64,000 nucleotides of DNA from Paracoccaceae bacterium (GTDB lineage Bacteria > Pseudomonadota > Alphaproteobacteria > Rhodobacterales > Rhodobacteraceae), in contig JACKKD010000003.1 of NCBI GenBank assembly GCA_020637675.1, positions 682,001 to 746,000 on the forward strand. The letters are read 5' to 3'. Position 1 is the stretch's first letter; each line of letters begins with the position of its first letter. Positions 42,248 to 51,478 of the stretch are shown piece by piece. A model generated the notes under the pieces. The model was not told the origin of the DNA. It saw nothing but the letters and a program-made list of their open reading frames with translations, and did not search any database. The position numbers and the translations under genes were made by a program.

Positions 42248-43314
42248 TCCGTCACGCGCGGGCCGACCGGCTGCCCGTCCTCAAGCGAGTGGATGCCCTT
42301 GGTCACGACCTCGTCCCCGGCGTTCAGGCCCGAGGCGACGACGACGAAGTCGCCGACCGCGGGGCCGAGCGTGACCGGGCGCCGCTCGACGCGGCGGTCT
42401 GCGCCCGCGACGACCCAGACCGCAGGGGTGGCATCAGCATCGAGGATCGCCGCTGCGAGCAGCGCAACGCCGGCGTCCGCCTCGGCAGCGCGCGTCACCC
42501 GGACGAGCGCGCCGAGGCGAAACTCCATGGCGGCGTTCTGAAGCGTCAAGTGCGCCGTGCGCGTCCGCGTGGCCGCGAAGGCAACCGGGTCGATCCGGTT
42601 CAGCGTGGCATCGGCCGCGACCTCGGGGTTGGCGACGAGTCGCACGACGAAGCGGGTGCCAAGGGGATGGGCGGCCACATCCTGTTCCGTCAGGTCGATG
42701 GCGACCTCGCGCTCGTCGGTCGCCGCAAGCCGGAGGACCGGCTGGCCTGCCGCGACCGTCGCGCCCGGTTCCGCCGAGACGGAGGTGACGACACCGTCCT
42801 GCGGCGCCGTCAACGTGGCGAGGCCCAGCATGTCCCGCGCGCGCGCCACGTCCGCCTGCGCCTGCTCCAGCCGCGCCGCGGCGGCGACGCGGGCGCGCTC
42901 TGCATCGTCGAGCCGGGTCGCGCTTCCGACGCCGCGGCGGGCGAGAACCTCTGCCCGGTCGCGTGCATCGGTGGCGGAGCGCAGCTGCGCCTCGGCCACG
43001 GTCACGCCGGCCTCGGCCGCGCGCAGCGCCGCGTCGAGGTCCTCGGGGTCGAGGCGGGCCAGCACCTCTCCCCTCGCCACCGTGTCCCCGGCCGAGACCG
43101 GCCGTTCGGCGATGGAGCCGGCAAGGGGAAAGCCGAGGTCGGCTTCGATCTTTGCCGTGACCGTGCCGACGAAGGTCACCGGCAGCCCGGATTCGGGGTT
43201 CACGATGACCGACACGACGGGTCGGGGCGTCGAAGTTCCGGGCGCGGGCGTGTCGGCGGCGACCGCGACGGTGGCGAATGCAGAGATTGCCGCGATCAGG
43301 ATGAGGCGTGTCAT
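42244..43314 (-). CDS. RND efflux periplasmic adaptor (second)
   Basis: 356 residues: signal peptide MTRLILIAAISAFATVAVAA, barrel-sandwich (lipoyl-like) half motifs GFPLAGSIAERPVSAGDTVA and APQDGVVTSVSAEPGATVA, and an alpha hairpin between. It is a membrane fusion protein linking the RND pump to an outer-membrane channel. It overlaps both neighbours by 4 bp, so the three genes form one operon. No outer-membrane factor gene lies in the operon. Confidence 0.9.
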   Translation of the reverse strand: MTRLILIAAISAFATVAVAADTPAPGTSTPRPVVSVIVNPESGLPVTFVGTVTAKIEADLGFPLAGSIAERPVSAGDTVARGEVLARLDPEDLDAALRAAEAGVTVAEAQLRSATDARDRAEVLARRGVGSATRLDDAERARVAAAARLEQAQADVARARDMLGLATLTAPQDGVVTSVSAEPGATVAAGQPVLRLAATDEREVAIDLTEQDVAAHPLGTRFVVRLVANPEVAADATLNRIDPVAFAATRTRTAHLTLQNAAMEFRLGALVRVTRAAEADAGVALLAAAILDADATPAVWVVAGADRRVERRPVTLGPAVGDFVVVASGLNAGDEVVTKGIHSLEDGQPVGPRVTE

Positions 43315-44366
43315 TTCACCTCCTCCGCCGCGCGCACGACGCGGCCGGGATAGAGAAGCTGCGCCCCCCTTGCGACGATGAGCGTGCCGTCGGCTATCCC
43401 CGAGGCGACGACGATCCGGCCCGTCTCGTAGCGTTCGATCCTGATCGGCAGCGATGAGACCGCCATCGTCGCGGGATCGACCTGCCAGACGGCGGGCCCC
43501 TCCGCGGTCGCCGATATGGCGGTGTAGGGCAGGATCACGCGGGCCGGCTCCGGCAGCGCGACGGTACCGCGCACCGCCTCGCCGAAGGCGAGCCCCGCGG
43601 GTGGGTCGGTGACGGCGACCTTCACCGTGACGGTGCCGGTCGAGGCGTCAACGACCGGGGAAATCTCCGCGACACTGCCGGAAAAGAGCACATCCGGTCG
43701 CTCGATGAGCGCGAGCGTGACCGGCGGCAGCGCTGCGGTCAGAGTCAGCATCACCTCGGGCACGGCGAAGACGGCGTCGAGCCCTGCGCCGAGAGCGAGT
43801 TCCACCACCGGCTGGGCCGCGCCGACGATCTGCCCGGGTTCGGCCATCCGCCGGGTGACGGTCGCTGCCTCTGGCGCGACGAGGACCGTGTCCGCCAGAG
43901 CCTTCTCGGCCCGGTCGTGGGTCGCCTGCGCCTCCGCCAGCGCCCCTTCGGCGATGCGCAGCGCGTCCTCGGCCCCGTCGCGCGCGATGCGCGTGGTGGC
44001 GCCCCGTTCCAGCAGTGCGTCCTGACGGTCGAGGTCTTCGGCAGCCTGCCGGTAGTCGGCCGTCGCGGTCTGCATCCGCGCCCGCGCGCTGCGGAGCGCC
44101 TGTTCCTGCTGCACCGAGTCCATCCGGGCCAGCACGGCGCCCTTGGCCACCTTCTCGCCCTCCTCCACCATCACGTCCGTGAGCCGCCCGCCGGCAGAAA
44201 AGGACGCGCTCAGCGGATCCCGCGCGCGGATCTCGCCGGTGAGCGACCGGCTCACGGTCTGGCCCTCGGGATGGGCCGCGACGATTTCGACGACGAGCGG
44301 CGGCTCGCCGGCTGCGGGCAGCGCCAGCGCGAGGAGCACGGAAAGCGGCAGGGTCAGGCGAACCAA
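43311..44366 (-). CDS. RND efflux periplasmic adaptor (first)
   Basis: About 351 residues with a signal peptide (LVRLTLPLSVLLALALPAAG), lipoyl-like halves GGRLTDVMVEEGEKVAKGAV and APEAATVTRRMAEPGQIVG, and a coiled-coil hairpin. I take TTG 44366, which has GAGGAGAAGG 6 bp upstream, as the start. A GTG 48 bp further out (44414) has no site. It is first in the three-gene efflux operon, and is related to but clearly different from the second adaptor. Confidence 0.87.
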   Translation of the reverse strand: MVRLTLPLSVLLALALPAAGEPPLVVEIVAAHPEGQTVSRSLTGEIRARDPLSASFSAGGRLTDVMVEEGEKVAKGAVLARMDSVQQEQALRSARARMQTATADYRQAAEDLDRQDALLERGATTRIARDGAEDALRIAEGALAEAQATHDRAEKALADTVLVAPEAATVTRRMAEPGQIVGAAQPVVELALGAGLDAVFAVPEVMLTLTAALPPVTLALIERPDVLFSGSVAEISPVVDASTGTVTVKVAVTDPPAGLAFGEAVRGTVALPEPARVILPYTAISATAEGPAVWQVDPATMAVSSLPIRIERYETGRIVVASGIADGTLIVARGAQLLYPGRVVRAAEEVK

Positions 44367-44625
44367 GGGCGACCTTCTCCTCGTCGCGGACGGTAACCCG
44401 GGGGAATCGGGCACGTTGAGACGGTATCACCTAACGCGGCTGGGTCGAGATGTGTCGCATCGTTTTTCCCCCCGGCGGACGCTGCGGCAATCGCCGCGCG
44501 GCGCGCCCGCCCATTCTCCTGTTGACAGGAGACCGGCCGCGAAGCTGAGGTGGCGGCAACCGGGGATCTCGGGCCGGCGGGCGTGACGCCCTTCCCGGCA
44601 GACCGGGCAACAGGGAGACGACGAG

Positions 44626-45450
44626 ATGAGATTCGCAAAACTCACGCTTTCGGCCGCGATGGCCCTGGTGCTCGGCACCGATGCGACGATGGCGCAGAAC
44701 GACTGCGCGGCAGGAAAGACGCTGAAGGACGGCGTCCTGACGATTGCGACGGGCAATCCGGCCTACTTCCCCTGGGTAATCGACAACGACCCGACTTCGG
44801 GCAAGGGGTTCGAGGCGGCGGTCGCCTACGAGGTCGCCAAGCGCATGGGCTTCCCGGCCGACAAGGTGGAGTGGACCTCCACGACCTTCGATCAGGCGAT
44901 CCAGCCGGGGCCGAAGGAATTCGACTTCAACCTTCAGCAATATTCGATCACGCCCGAGCGTGACCAGACGATCGACTTCTCCGAACCCTATTACAACGCG
45001 GCGCAGGCGGTGCTGGTGCGCAAGCCCACGGTGGATGCCGGCGCCAAGCCGGAACTCGCGTCGCTCAAGGCGCTGAAATGGGGCCTCGCGGCCGGCACCA
45101 CCGCGCCCGCGCTCATCGCGACGCTGGTCGGGCCTGAGAGCGAGGCCATGCTCTACGAGGATACCGCCGACGTGTCCGAGGCCCTGAAGGCCGGGCAGAT
45201 CGACGCCACGCTGATGGACCTGCCCTCGGCGCTCTATACCGCCGCGGTCGTGCTCGATGACGGCGTGGTGCTGGGCCAGTTTCCTGCCGGCGATACGCCC
45301 GCCGACAGTTTCGGCCTGGTCTTCGAGGAGGGCAACGCGCTGAGGGATTGCGCCAACGCAGCGCTCGCCGAGATGACGGCGGACGGCGCGCTGGCCGCGA
45401 TCGAGGCCGAATGGCTGGCAGAGGCGACCGGGGCGCCTGTCATCCAGTAA
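44626..45450 (+). CDS. Polar amino-acid type ABC transporter, substrate-binding protein
   Basis: 274 residues of the SBP_bac_3 family. A signal peptide ends near TMAQ; the ligand-binding signature GFEAAVAYEVAKRMG and ITPERDQTIDFSEPY follows. It binds its ligand in the periplasm and delivers it to the permease gene that follows 9 bp later. The start ATG 44626 has GGGAG upstream. The binding-site Arg of classical amino-acid binders is not clear, so a non-standard ligand is possible. Confidence 0.88.
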   Translation: MRFAKLTLSAAMALVLGTDATMAQNDCAAGKTLKDGVLTIATGNPAYFPWVIDNDPTSGKGFEAAVAYEVAKRMGFPADKVEWTSTTFDQAIQPGPKEFDFNLQQYSITPERDQTIDFSEPYYNAAQAVLVRKPTVDAGAKPELASLKALKWGLAAGTTAPALIATLVGPESEAMLYEDTADVSEALKAGQIDATLMDLPSALYTAAVVLDDGVVLGQFPAGDTPADSFGLVFEEGNALRDCANAALAEMTADGALAAIEAEWLAEATGAPVIQ

Positions 45451-45459
45451 GCCCATACG

Positions 45460-46320
45460 ATGACGCATGGGGATCATGGCGCAGGCGGCCAGCCAGCGGC
45501 CGTCCGGCGGCCGACGCGGCGCGAGCTGCGCGAAGCGCGGATGCGGCGGCGGAGCGTGTTCATCGCCACCGCGAGCACCGCACTGGTGGTCGCGGCCATC
45601 GTCCTCCTGGTGCCGCTGGCACCGGGGTGGGAGCGGGTGCAGAAGGCCTTCTTCAACGGCGAGGTCTTCTGGAAGACCTTCCCGGGGCTTGTGAGGGCGT
45701 TCCTGGTGGACATCATGATCTTCGCCTGGTGCGCGCCGATGATCGCCTTCCTCGGCCTTCTCGTCGCGCTGGCCCGCGATGCCCGTTCGCCCGCCCTCTT
45801 CCCGCTCCGGCTCTTCGGGATGATCTACAACGACGTCTTCCGCGGCGTGCCGGTGATCCTCGTCATCTACCTCGTCGGGTTCGGCATCCCCGGGCTCGGC
45901 CTGCCGCGGCCCTGGAACAGCCCCTACATATGGGGCACGGTCGCCGTCGTCCTCACCTATTCCGCCTATGTGGCCGAGGTCTACCGGACGGGGATCGAGT
46001 CCATCCACGAAAGCCAGCGCGCCGCGGCAACCTCGCTCGGCCTTTCGCATTGGGACGTGATGCGCTTCGTCATCCTGCCGCAGGCGATCCGCCGCGTGAT
46101 CCCGGCCAACATGAACCTGCTGATCGCGCTGCAGAAGGACGTGGCGCTTCTGTCGTTCATCGGGCCGGTTGAACTGCTCAGACAGGCCGGTGTGTACAAG
46201 TCGCTGCTGGCGAACTTCACCCCCTACCTCGGCGCCGCGCTGATCTTCCTTGCCGTAACGGTGCCCGCGACGCGCTGGGTGGACCGGCTGATCGCGCGTC
46301 AGAACGCGGCGCGGAGCTGA
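45460..46320 (+). CDS. Polar amino-acid type ABC transporter, permease
   Basis: 286 residues. About five to six membrane helices and the family EAA-loop signature, here YRTGIESIHESQRAAATSLG, which docks to the ATPase. Of HisM/GltJ type. It starts 9 bp after the binding-protein gene and ends 3 bp before the ATPase, so the three are one operon. Confidence 0.9.
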   Translation: MTHGDHGAGGQPAAVRRPTRRELREARMRRRSVFIATASTALVVAAIVLLVPLAPGWERVQKAFFNGEVFWKTFPGLVRAFLVDIMIFAWCAPMIAFLGLLVALARDARSPALFPLRLFGMIYNDVFRGVPVILVIYLVGFGIPGLGLPRPWNSPYIWGTVAVVLTYSAYVAEVYRTGIESIHESQRAAATSLGLSHWDVMRFVILPQAIRRVIPANMNLLIALQKDVALLSFIGPVELLRQAGVYKSLLANFTPYLGAALIFLAVTVPATRWVDRLIARQNAARS

Positions 46321-46323
46321 CGC

Positions 46324-47052
46324 ATGGCGAAGCTGAGCGTCAGGGATGTCTGGAAGAGCTTCGGCGCGCACGAGGTGCTGCGCGGCCTCAGCCTGGATAT
46401 CGAAGCGGGCCAGATGGTCTGCCTCATCGGCGCGTCGGGGTCGGGCAAATCCACGCTCCTGCGCTGCCTGAACCTGCTGGAGCCCGTCGACGATGGCGCG
46501 ATCCTGCTCGACGGGCGGGACATCACCGATCCCGACCTCGACCCCCAGCCGGTCCGCCAGCGCATCGGCATGGTGTTCCAGAGCTTCAACCTCTTTCCGC
46601 ACATGACGGCGGTGGAAAACGTCCTGCTCGCGCCGCGCCGCATCCGGAGGAAGAGCCGCTCGGAACTTCTGCCGGAGGCCGAGGCGCTCTTTGCCCGCTT
46701 CGGCCTTGCCGACCGGATGAGCCACTATCCCGACCAGTTGTCGGGGGGGCAGCAGCAACGCGTGGCGATCATCCGGGCGCTGGCCATGCGGCCGGAGGTG
46801 ATGCTCTTCGACGAGGTGACCTCGGCGCTCGATCCCGCGCTCGTGGGCGAAGTGCTGGACGTGCTCAGGGCGCTGAAGGCAGAGGGCATGACCATGGTGC
46901 TTGCGACGCACGAGATGGCCTTCGCCCGCGAAGCCGCCGACAAGGTCTGTTTCCTCGACGACGGCCGGATCCTTGAGGAGGGACCGCCATCGGCAATCTT
47001 CTCCGCCCCGCGCGAGGACCGGACCCGCGCCTTCCTCGCCCGCGTTCTGTGA
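46324..47052 (+). CDS. Polar amino-acid type ABC transporter, ATPase
   Basis: 242 residues with Walker A GASGSGKST, Q-loop MVFQSFNLFPHMT, signature LSGGQQQRVAIIRAL, Walker B VMLFDEVTSALDP and the switch His in LATHEM. It is complete and of normal length for a GlnQ/HisP-like ATPase. PNP follows after 73 bp. Confidence 0.92.
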   Translation: MAKLSVRDVWKSFGAHEVLRGLSLDIEAGQMVCLIGASGSGKSTLLRCLNLLEPVDDGAILLDGRDITDPDLDPQPVRQRIGMVFQSFNLFPHMTAVENVLLAPRRIRRKSRSELLPEAEALFARFGLADRMSHYPDQLSGGQQQRVAIIRALAMRPEVMLFDEVTSALDPALVGEVLDVLRALKAEGMTMVLATHEMAFAREAADKVCFLDDGRILEEGPPSAIFSAPREDRTRAFLARVL

Positions 47053-47125
47053 CGAAAGCCCGCGGCCGGTCTCCTTGCTGTTGCGCAGGCAGGGTGCCAA
47101 GGTTCCCGCAAAGGGTGAGGCACAG

Positions 47126-47953
47126 ATGACACTCGGCTCGGTCTCGGCGGCGGTTTCCTATTTGCACGACAGGGCGGGTCTTGCGCCGGAGACCGCGCTC
47201 GTCCTCGGCTCGGGCCTCGGTCCGCTCGCCGAGGAGGTGGAGGGTATCGCGGTTCCCTATGCCGATATCCCGGGCTTCCCCGTCTCCACCGCGCCGGGCC
47301 ATGCGGGCCGGCTGATCCTCGGCCGAGCCTTCGGGCGCGCCTGCGCCGTCATGCAGGGCCGCGTCCACATGTACGAAGGCTATTCGCCGCAGGAGGTTGC
47401 GTTTCCGATCCGCGTCATGGCGGCGCTCGGCGCGCGGACGCTTGTCCTGACCAATGCCGCCGGCGGGATGCACCCGGAGGACCGGGTGGGCGACCTCGTG
47501 GTGATCGAGGATCACCTCTCGCTCGCCGTCGCTTCCGGCCTCGATCCCTTGCGCGGCCCGAACGACCCGGCTACGGGCCCCCGTTTCGTCTCGATGAACC
47601 GGGCCTACGACCCCGACCTCGTGGCGCTGGCCGAAGCGCTTGGAGGGCTCAGGCGCGGCACCTACGCCCATGTCGTCGGCCCGAGCTTCGAGCCGCCTGC
47701 GCTGATCCGGCTTCTGAAGCTTGCCGGTTGCGACCTCGTCGGGATGTCGACCGTGCCGGAGGTCATCGCGGCACGGCATCTGGGACTCCGCGTGCTTGCG
47801 ATCTCTGCCGTGACGAACATCGCGGTCGACAGCGTGGCGAGCCCGCATGTCACGACCGAGGCCGAGGTCTGGGAGGCGGTGAAGACCGTGCAGCCGAAAC
47901 TCCTCGCGCTGATGCGCGACCTGATCCCCGCCCTGTCGGAGGTCCGCGGATGA
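47126..47953 (+). CDS. Purine-nucleoside phosphorylase
   Basis: 275 residues of the trimeric PNP/MTAP family, splitting inosine, guanosine or xanthosine with phosphate. Visible are the phosphate loop LVLGSGLGPLAEE, GRVHMYEGYSP, the base-binding region LTNAAGGMHPED, and GPSFEPPALIRLLKLAG with MSTVPEVIAARHLGL. The start is ATG 47126, preceded by GTGAGG. Its stop overlaps the next gene (ATGA), so it is coupled to the deaminase in a purine-salvage pair. Confidence 0.9.
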   Translation: MTLGSVSAAVSYLHDRAGLAPETALVLGSGLGPLAEEVEGIAVPYADIPGFPVSTAPGHAGRLILGRAFGRACAVMQGRVHMYEGYSPQEVAFPIRVMAALGARTLVLTNAAGGMHPEDRVGDLVVIEDHLSLAVASGLDPLRGPNDPATGPRFVSMNRAYDPDLVALAEALGGLRRGTYAHVVGPSFEPPALIRLLKLAGCDLVGMSTVPEVIAARHLGLRVLAISAVTNIAVDSVASPHVTTEAEVWEAVKTVQPKLLALMRDLIPALSEVRG

Positions 47954-49281
47954 CCGCATTTCCCGCCCGTTGCGACACGCTTGTCACCAACGGCCATGTG
48001 CTCACGATGGACGACGCCTTCACCGCCATCCGCGACGGCGCGGTGGCGATTTCCAAAGGCCGGATCGCAGCCATCGGCCCGATGGCGGAGGCGGCAGGCG
48101 TCGCGGCGCGCGCGGTCATCGACGCCCGGGGCGGGATCGTCCTGCCCGGCTTCGTCAACACCCATTGCCACGCCGCGATGGTCCTTTTCCGCGGCCTCGC
48201 CGACGACCGGCCGCTCGACGGCTTCCTCAAGGCAGTCTGGGCCGCCGAGGCCGCCCATGTCACGCCCGAGACGGTGCGCGCGGGCGCGGCGCTGGGCCTC
48301 GCCGAGATGGCGCTGGGTGGGGTGACGCACGTCGTGGACATGTATTTCCATCCCGACGCGACCGTGGATGCCGCCCGCCACGTCGGCATCGGCCTGACCG
48401 CGGGCCCCGTGTTCATCGGCTTCGACGGCATCGACCACCTGCCCTGGCCCGAGCGGCTGCGCTTTGCCGAGGCCTTCGTCACCCGCCATCGCGGAACCGA
48501 GGGGCTGGACCTGATGCTGATGCCGCATTCGGCCTACACGCTCGACGCGGCACAGCTCGCCGAGGTGACGGCGCTTTCCGAACGGCTCGGCGTGCCCGTC
48601 CACATCCACGCAGCCGAGGCGCCCTCGGAAATGGCCCTCGTCGCGGCGCGGCACGGCACGACGCCCGTCCGCGCGCTCGACCGGGCCGGGATGATCCGGC
48701 CGGGGACGCTCCTGGCCCATGCGGTGCACCTCGACGACGCGGAGATCGCGCTTCTGGCCGAGCGCGGCGTCGCCATGGCGCATTGCCCATTGTCGAACGC
48801 CAAGCTCGCCTCCGGCGCCGCGCGGCTATGCGACCTGAGGTCCGCGGGGGCAGTCACCTCCCTCGGCACCGATGGCGCGGCGAGCGGGAATGACCTCGAC
48901 ATGTTCCGCACGATGCGGCTTGCTGCGCAGATGGCGATCCTCGCCTCGGGCGCGCCCGACGCCCTGCCTGCGCGCGATGTCGTTGCCATGGCCACGCGCG
49001 AGGGCGCTCGCGCGGCAGGGCTCGGCGCCCGCAAGGGACGACTGACCGCAGGGATGGACGCCGACCTGATCGTGGTCGATCTCTCGTCGCCGCACCTGAT
49101 TCCCTCCTACGATCCCTATTCGAGCCTCGTCTATGCGGCAGGGCGGTCGGACGTGGCCCATGTCATGGCGCGGGGGCGTCCGATCGTTGCGGACAGGCGG
49201 ATTGTCGCCGATGTTACCTCGGACATCGCCGCCGTGCGCGCCGTCGCGTCCAGCATTTCGGCAAGTGCGCTAAGGGCCTAG
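47950..49281 (+). CDS. Amidohydrolase, MTA/SAH (adenosine) deaminase-like
   Basis: 443 residues of the amidohydrolase superfamily, closest in style to 5'-methylthioadenosine/S-adenosylhomocysteine deaminases. Metal ligands and catalytic residues are in NTHCHAAM, HIHAAE, HAVHLD and GTDGAASGND. It would deaminate an adenosine-type nucleoside, whose product could then be split by the coupled phosphorylase. Exact substrate (MTA, SAH, adenosine or another) is not decidable from sequence. Confidence 0.85.
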   Translation: MTAFPARCDTLVTNGHVLTMDDAFTAIRDGAVAISKGRIAAIGPMAEAAGVAARAVIDARGGIVLPGFVNTHCHAAMVLFRGLADDRPLDGFLKAVWAAEAAHVTPETVRAGAALGLAEMALGGVTHVVDMYFHPDATVDAARHVGIGLTAGPVFIGFDGIDHLPWPERLRFAEAFVTRHRGTEGLDLMLMPHSAYTLDAAQLAEVTALSERLGVPVHIHAAEAPSEMALVAARHGTTPVRALDRAGMIRPGTLLAHAVHLDDAEIALLAERGVAMAHCPLSNAKLASGAARLCDLRSAGAVTSLGTDGAASGNDLDMFRTMRLAAQMAILASGAPDALPARDVVAMATREGARAAGLGARKGRLTAGMDADLIVVDLSSPHLIPSYDPYSSLVYAAGRSDVAHVMARGRPIVADRRIVADVTSDIAAVRAVASSISASALRA

Positions 49282-49490
49282 TCCAGGGTCGCAGGGCTAC
49301 TGCCGATTGTGGTCTGCTCGATGCGGACACGAACAATTTGCGACCATGCGTTTGAATGTTGCGGCGCGGAAGCTTAATATGTCTGCATACGGGTGGGGCG
49401 CCGAGGGGTGTCGGTGTTCCACAAGCCGGGTGTTCTGGCTGGCCTGGGTCGTTCGGACCCTCTTTTGCTGCCGTCGAGAGGGTGGGGCCA

Positions 49491-51059
49491 ATGGATAGGG
49501 TGGCGACAGACGTCGCGAAGCCGCCTGTTGGCGGCGGGGAATTGCCGAGCTTTGAAGAGCTTCTGGCGAAGGGGTCATTCCATGCCCGGCTCGCACGCGC
49601 GCGCGCCGAACGCGAGAAGGTGCTGGCGGAAGCCGGTGACGACGGCTTCATCCTCGACACGCGCCGGAAGCCCTGGGAAAAGCAGGATGCGGCAGGGAAC
49701 GACGGCGGACCTCCGACCCGGGTGCTTGACGCCACGGTCGCGACGGAGGCCCGGCGATCCGTTGTCACGCCGTTGCGGCCCGAAAGGCGCCGACACGCCG
49801 TGGGCGAACGCGGCAACAGGCAGACTGCGGAGGTCCTGCTGCTCAGGCCGAACGCCGCCGTAAAGGTGGTCGCTCTGAAACCGGACTCGTCCAGATTCAC
49901 ACAAGCACCGCGACCGGGGGCTGCAACCGCGGCGAAGCAGGTGGCGGTACCTGTGCGGCAGGTGCTGCCCAACCCCGCGCCGATGCTCACGCCGTCACGC
50001 CTCCGCCGTGTCTTCATGGTCGGCAGCGGGTTCGCAGCCGGACTGTTGCTTGGCGTCGCGGCTGCCGCGCTTGCGCCGCTTGTTTGGGCCACGGTGATGC
50101 CGGTGCCTGTGCCGCCGCCGGTGACCGCCGCAGCCGATCCACAGCCCCTCGCATTTCCTCCGGTTCCAGCCGCGCCGGCCGGGGGCATCGCCGTGGCTTC
50201 GGCGTCGGCGCCGGTGAGCAGGACCGAACCGCCGCTGCCGATGGGCGCGGCGTCCCCCGACGCACCACCGGCAATTCCCTCGACCGTGTCCGGGCTGGCG
50301 ATCGCGTCCGGCCCGGCGCAGCCCTCGCCGCCGGCCGCGGCGGAGAGGCTGGCTTCACTGCCCGCGCCTGCGCGGCTTTCCGCCGCTCCCTCCTCATCGG
50401 CGGCGGTGCTCCATCCGACGGGTTCGCCGGACGCGGCACCGGTCTTCGAAAGGCCGGCCGGACGGCCGACGGCCCCGGCCGGCCGGTCCACGATTGCCGC
50501 GCTCAACCCGCGACTGGACGCAGGATCTACGGATGCGCCCCCGATGGCCCTGCCGTTCGCGCCGCCGGACGACTCCGCCCTGGTCCGCCTGGCCATCGCC
50601 ACCGCTGCCGATGCGCCGCCCGGCCCGCCGGAGCTTCCACCCGCAGGCGGCCCGCGCTTTGCCGGCCCGGTGGTGCTCAACGCACCCTCGAGCATCGGCG
50701 ATGCGGAGCTTGCGACGCTTGTCGAAGGGCTCGGCGCCGAGGGGTTTGTGCTGGCCGAACCGAACCGTGTGAACCTGACCATCAGCGAGAGCAACGTGCG
50801 CTACTTCCACGCGGCCGACGCCGCCGCGGCGGTTGCCGTGGCCGCCGAACTGGGGGCGAAGGCGCGCGATTTCACCGCCTTCTCGCCCGCGCCGCCTGCG
50901 GGCACGATCGAGGTCTGGCTGGCCGGGCGCGGCGATGGCGCGGCGCCCCAGCGGACGCGGCGCGCCTCCGGTCAGCCTTCGGTGTCGGCGGCGGACCGCG
51001 AACTCAATGCCTTGCGCGCCCGCATCCTGCAGCAGCTGCGCAATGGCGATCATCTGTGA
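49491..51059 (+). CDS. Single-pass membrane protein with Ala/Pro-rich linker and LytR_C-like end
   Basis: About 522 residues, function not recognised. Residues 1-170 are cytoplasmic and charged; a helix near 176-202 (MVGSGFAAGLLLGVAAAALA) crosses the membrane. Residues 205-390 are a low-complexity Ala/Pro/Ser linker, and 391-480 form a small alpha/beta domain (VVLNAPSSIGDAELATLVEG onward) of the LytR C-terminal or SPOR-like type, suggesting a periplasmic cell-wall contact. ATG 49491 is my start because the upstream 45 codons lack a domain and site. It heads a run with a small exported protein and glycosyltransferases. Confidence 0.7.
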   Translation: MDRVATDVAKPPVGGGELPSFEELLAKGSFHARLARARAEREKVLAEAGDDGFILDTRRKPWEKQDAAGNDGGPPTRVLDATVATEARRSVVTPLRPERRRHAVGERGNRQTAEVLLLRPNAAVKVVALKPDSSRFTQAPRPGAATAAKQVAVPVRQVLPNPAPMLTPSRLRRVFMVGSGFAAGLLLGVAAAALAPLVWATVMPVPVPPPVTAAADPQPLAFPPVPAAPAGGIAVASASAPVSRTEPPLPMGAASPDAPPAIPSTVSGLAIASGPAQPSPPAAAERLASLPAPARLSAAPSSSAAVLHPTGSPDAAPVFERPAGRPTAPAGRSTIAALNPRLDAGSTDAPPMALPFAPPDDSALVRLAIATAADAPPGPPELPPAGGPRFAGPVVLNAPSSIGDAELATLVEGLGAEGFVLAEPNRVNLTISESNVRYFHAADAAAAVAVAAELGAKARDFTAFSPAPPAGTIEVWLAGRGDGAAPQRTRRASGQPSVSAADRELNALRARILQQLRNGDHL

Positions 51060-51116
51060 GGGATCCGATGGTGATGCAAGGACCCGCAACTGGGATCAGA
51101 ACCGGAAGGAACCCCG

Positions 51117-51452
51117 ATGCCTGAACCGAGACTCATGGCGGTGATCACGGCGCTTCTGATGCTCGCGGGCACGTCGCCGGTGCGCGCGGGCTACGACCTC
51201 GACCAGCTTCGCCAGATCGAGGCGCTGATCCTTGCCAAGGATTGCGGCGCGCTCTGGGAGTATCTTGTCAGCAACCCGTCGATCATGACGGGCGAAGACG
51301 CGCTCGCCCGTGAGCTCCGGGTCTTCGTGGCGGCCACCGAGCGCGGGCAGATCGACTGTTTTGCCGCGCGCCCGCCCTCTCTGGCTGTCGTGCCGCCCGC
51401 GCCGGTCGTGGCTTTCGCCACGGGAACGGTGCGGCGGATCGAGCCCTACTGA
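51117..51452 (+). CDS. Small exported protein, unknown
   Basis: 111 residues. A signal peptide (MAVITALLMLAGTSPVRA, cleavage near residue 24) precedes a mature part of about 87 residues with two cysteines (KDCGALWEY and QIDCFAA) that could form a disulfide. ATG 51117 has AAGGA upstream. I do not recognise the family. It lies between the membrane protein and the glycosyltransferase in the same orientation. Confidence 0.7.
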   Translation: MPEPRLMAVITALLMLAGTSPVRAGYDLDQLRQIEALILAKDCGALWEYLVSNPSIMTGEDALARELRVFVAATERGQIDCFAARPPSLAVVPPAPVVAFATGTVRRIEPY

Positions 51453-51478
51453 GCGCTGGGCGGCGGCGGAGGGACGGA

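Noticed and set aside
44431..47100. 889-codon antisense frame across the ABC transporter operon
   Set aside because: Same reason: it mirrors three clearly recognised genes and carries no domain.
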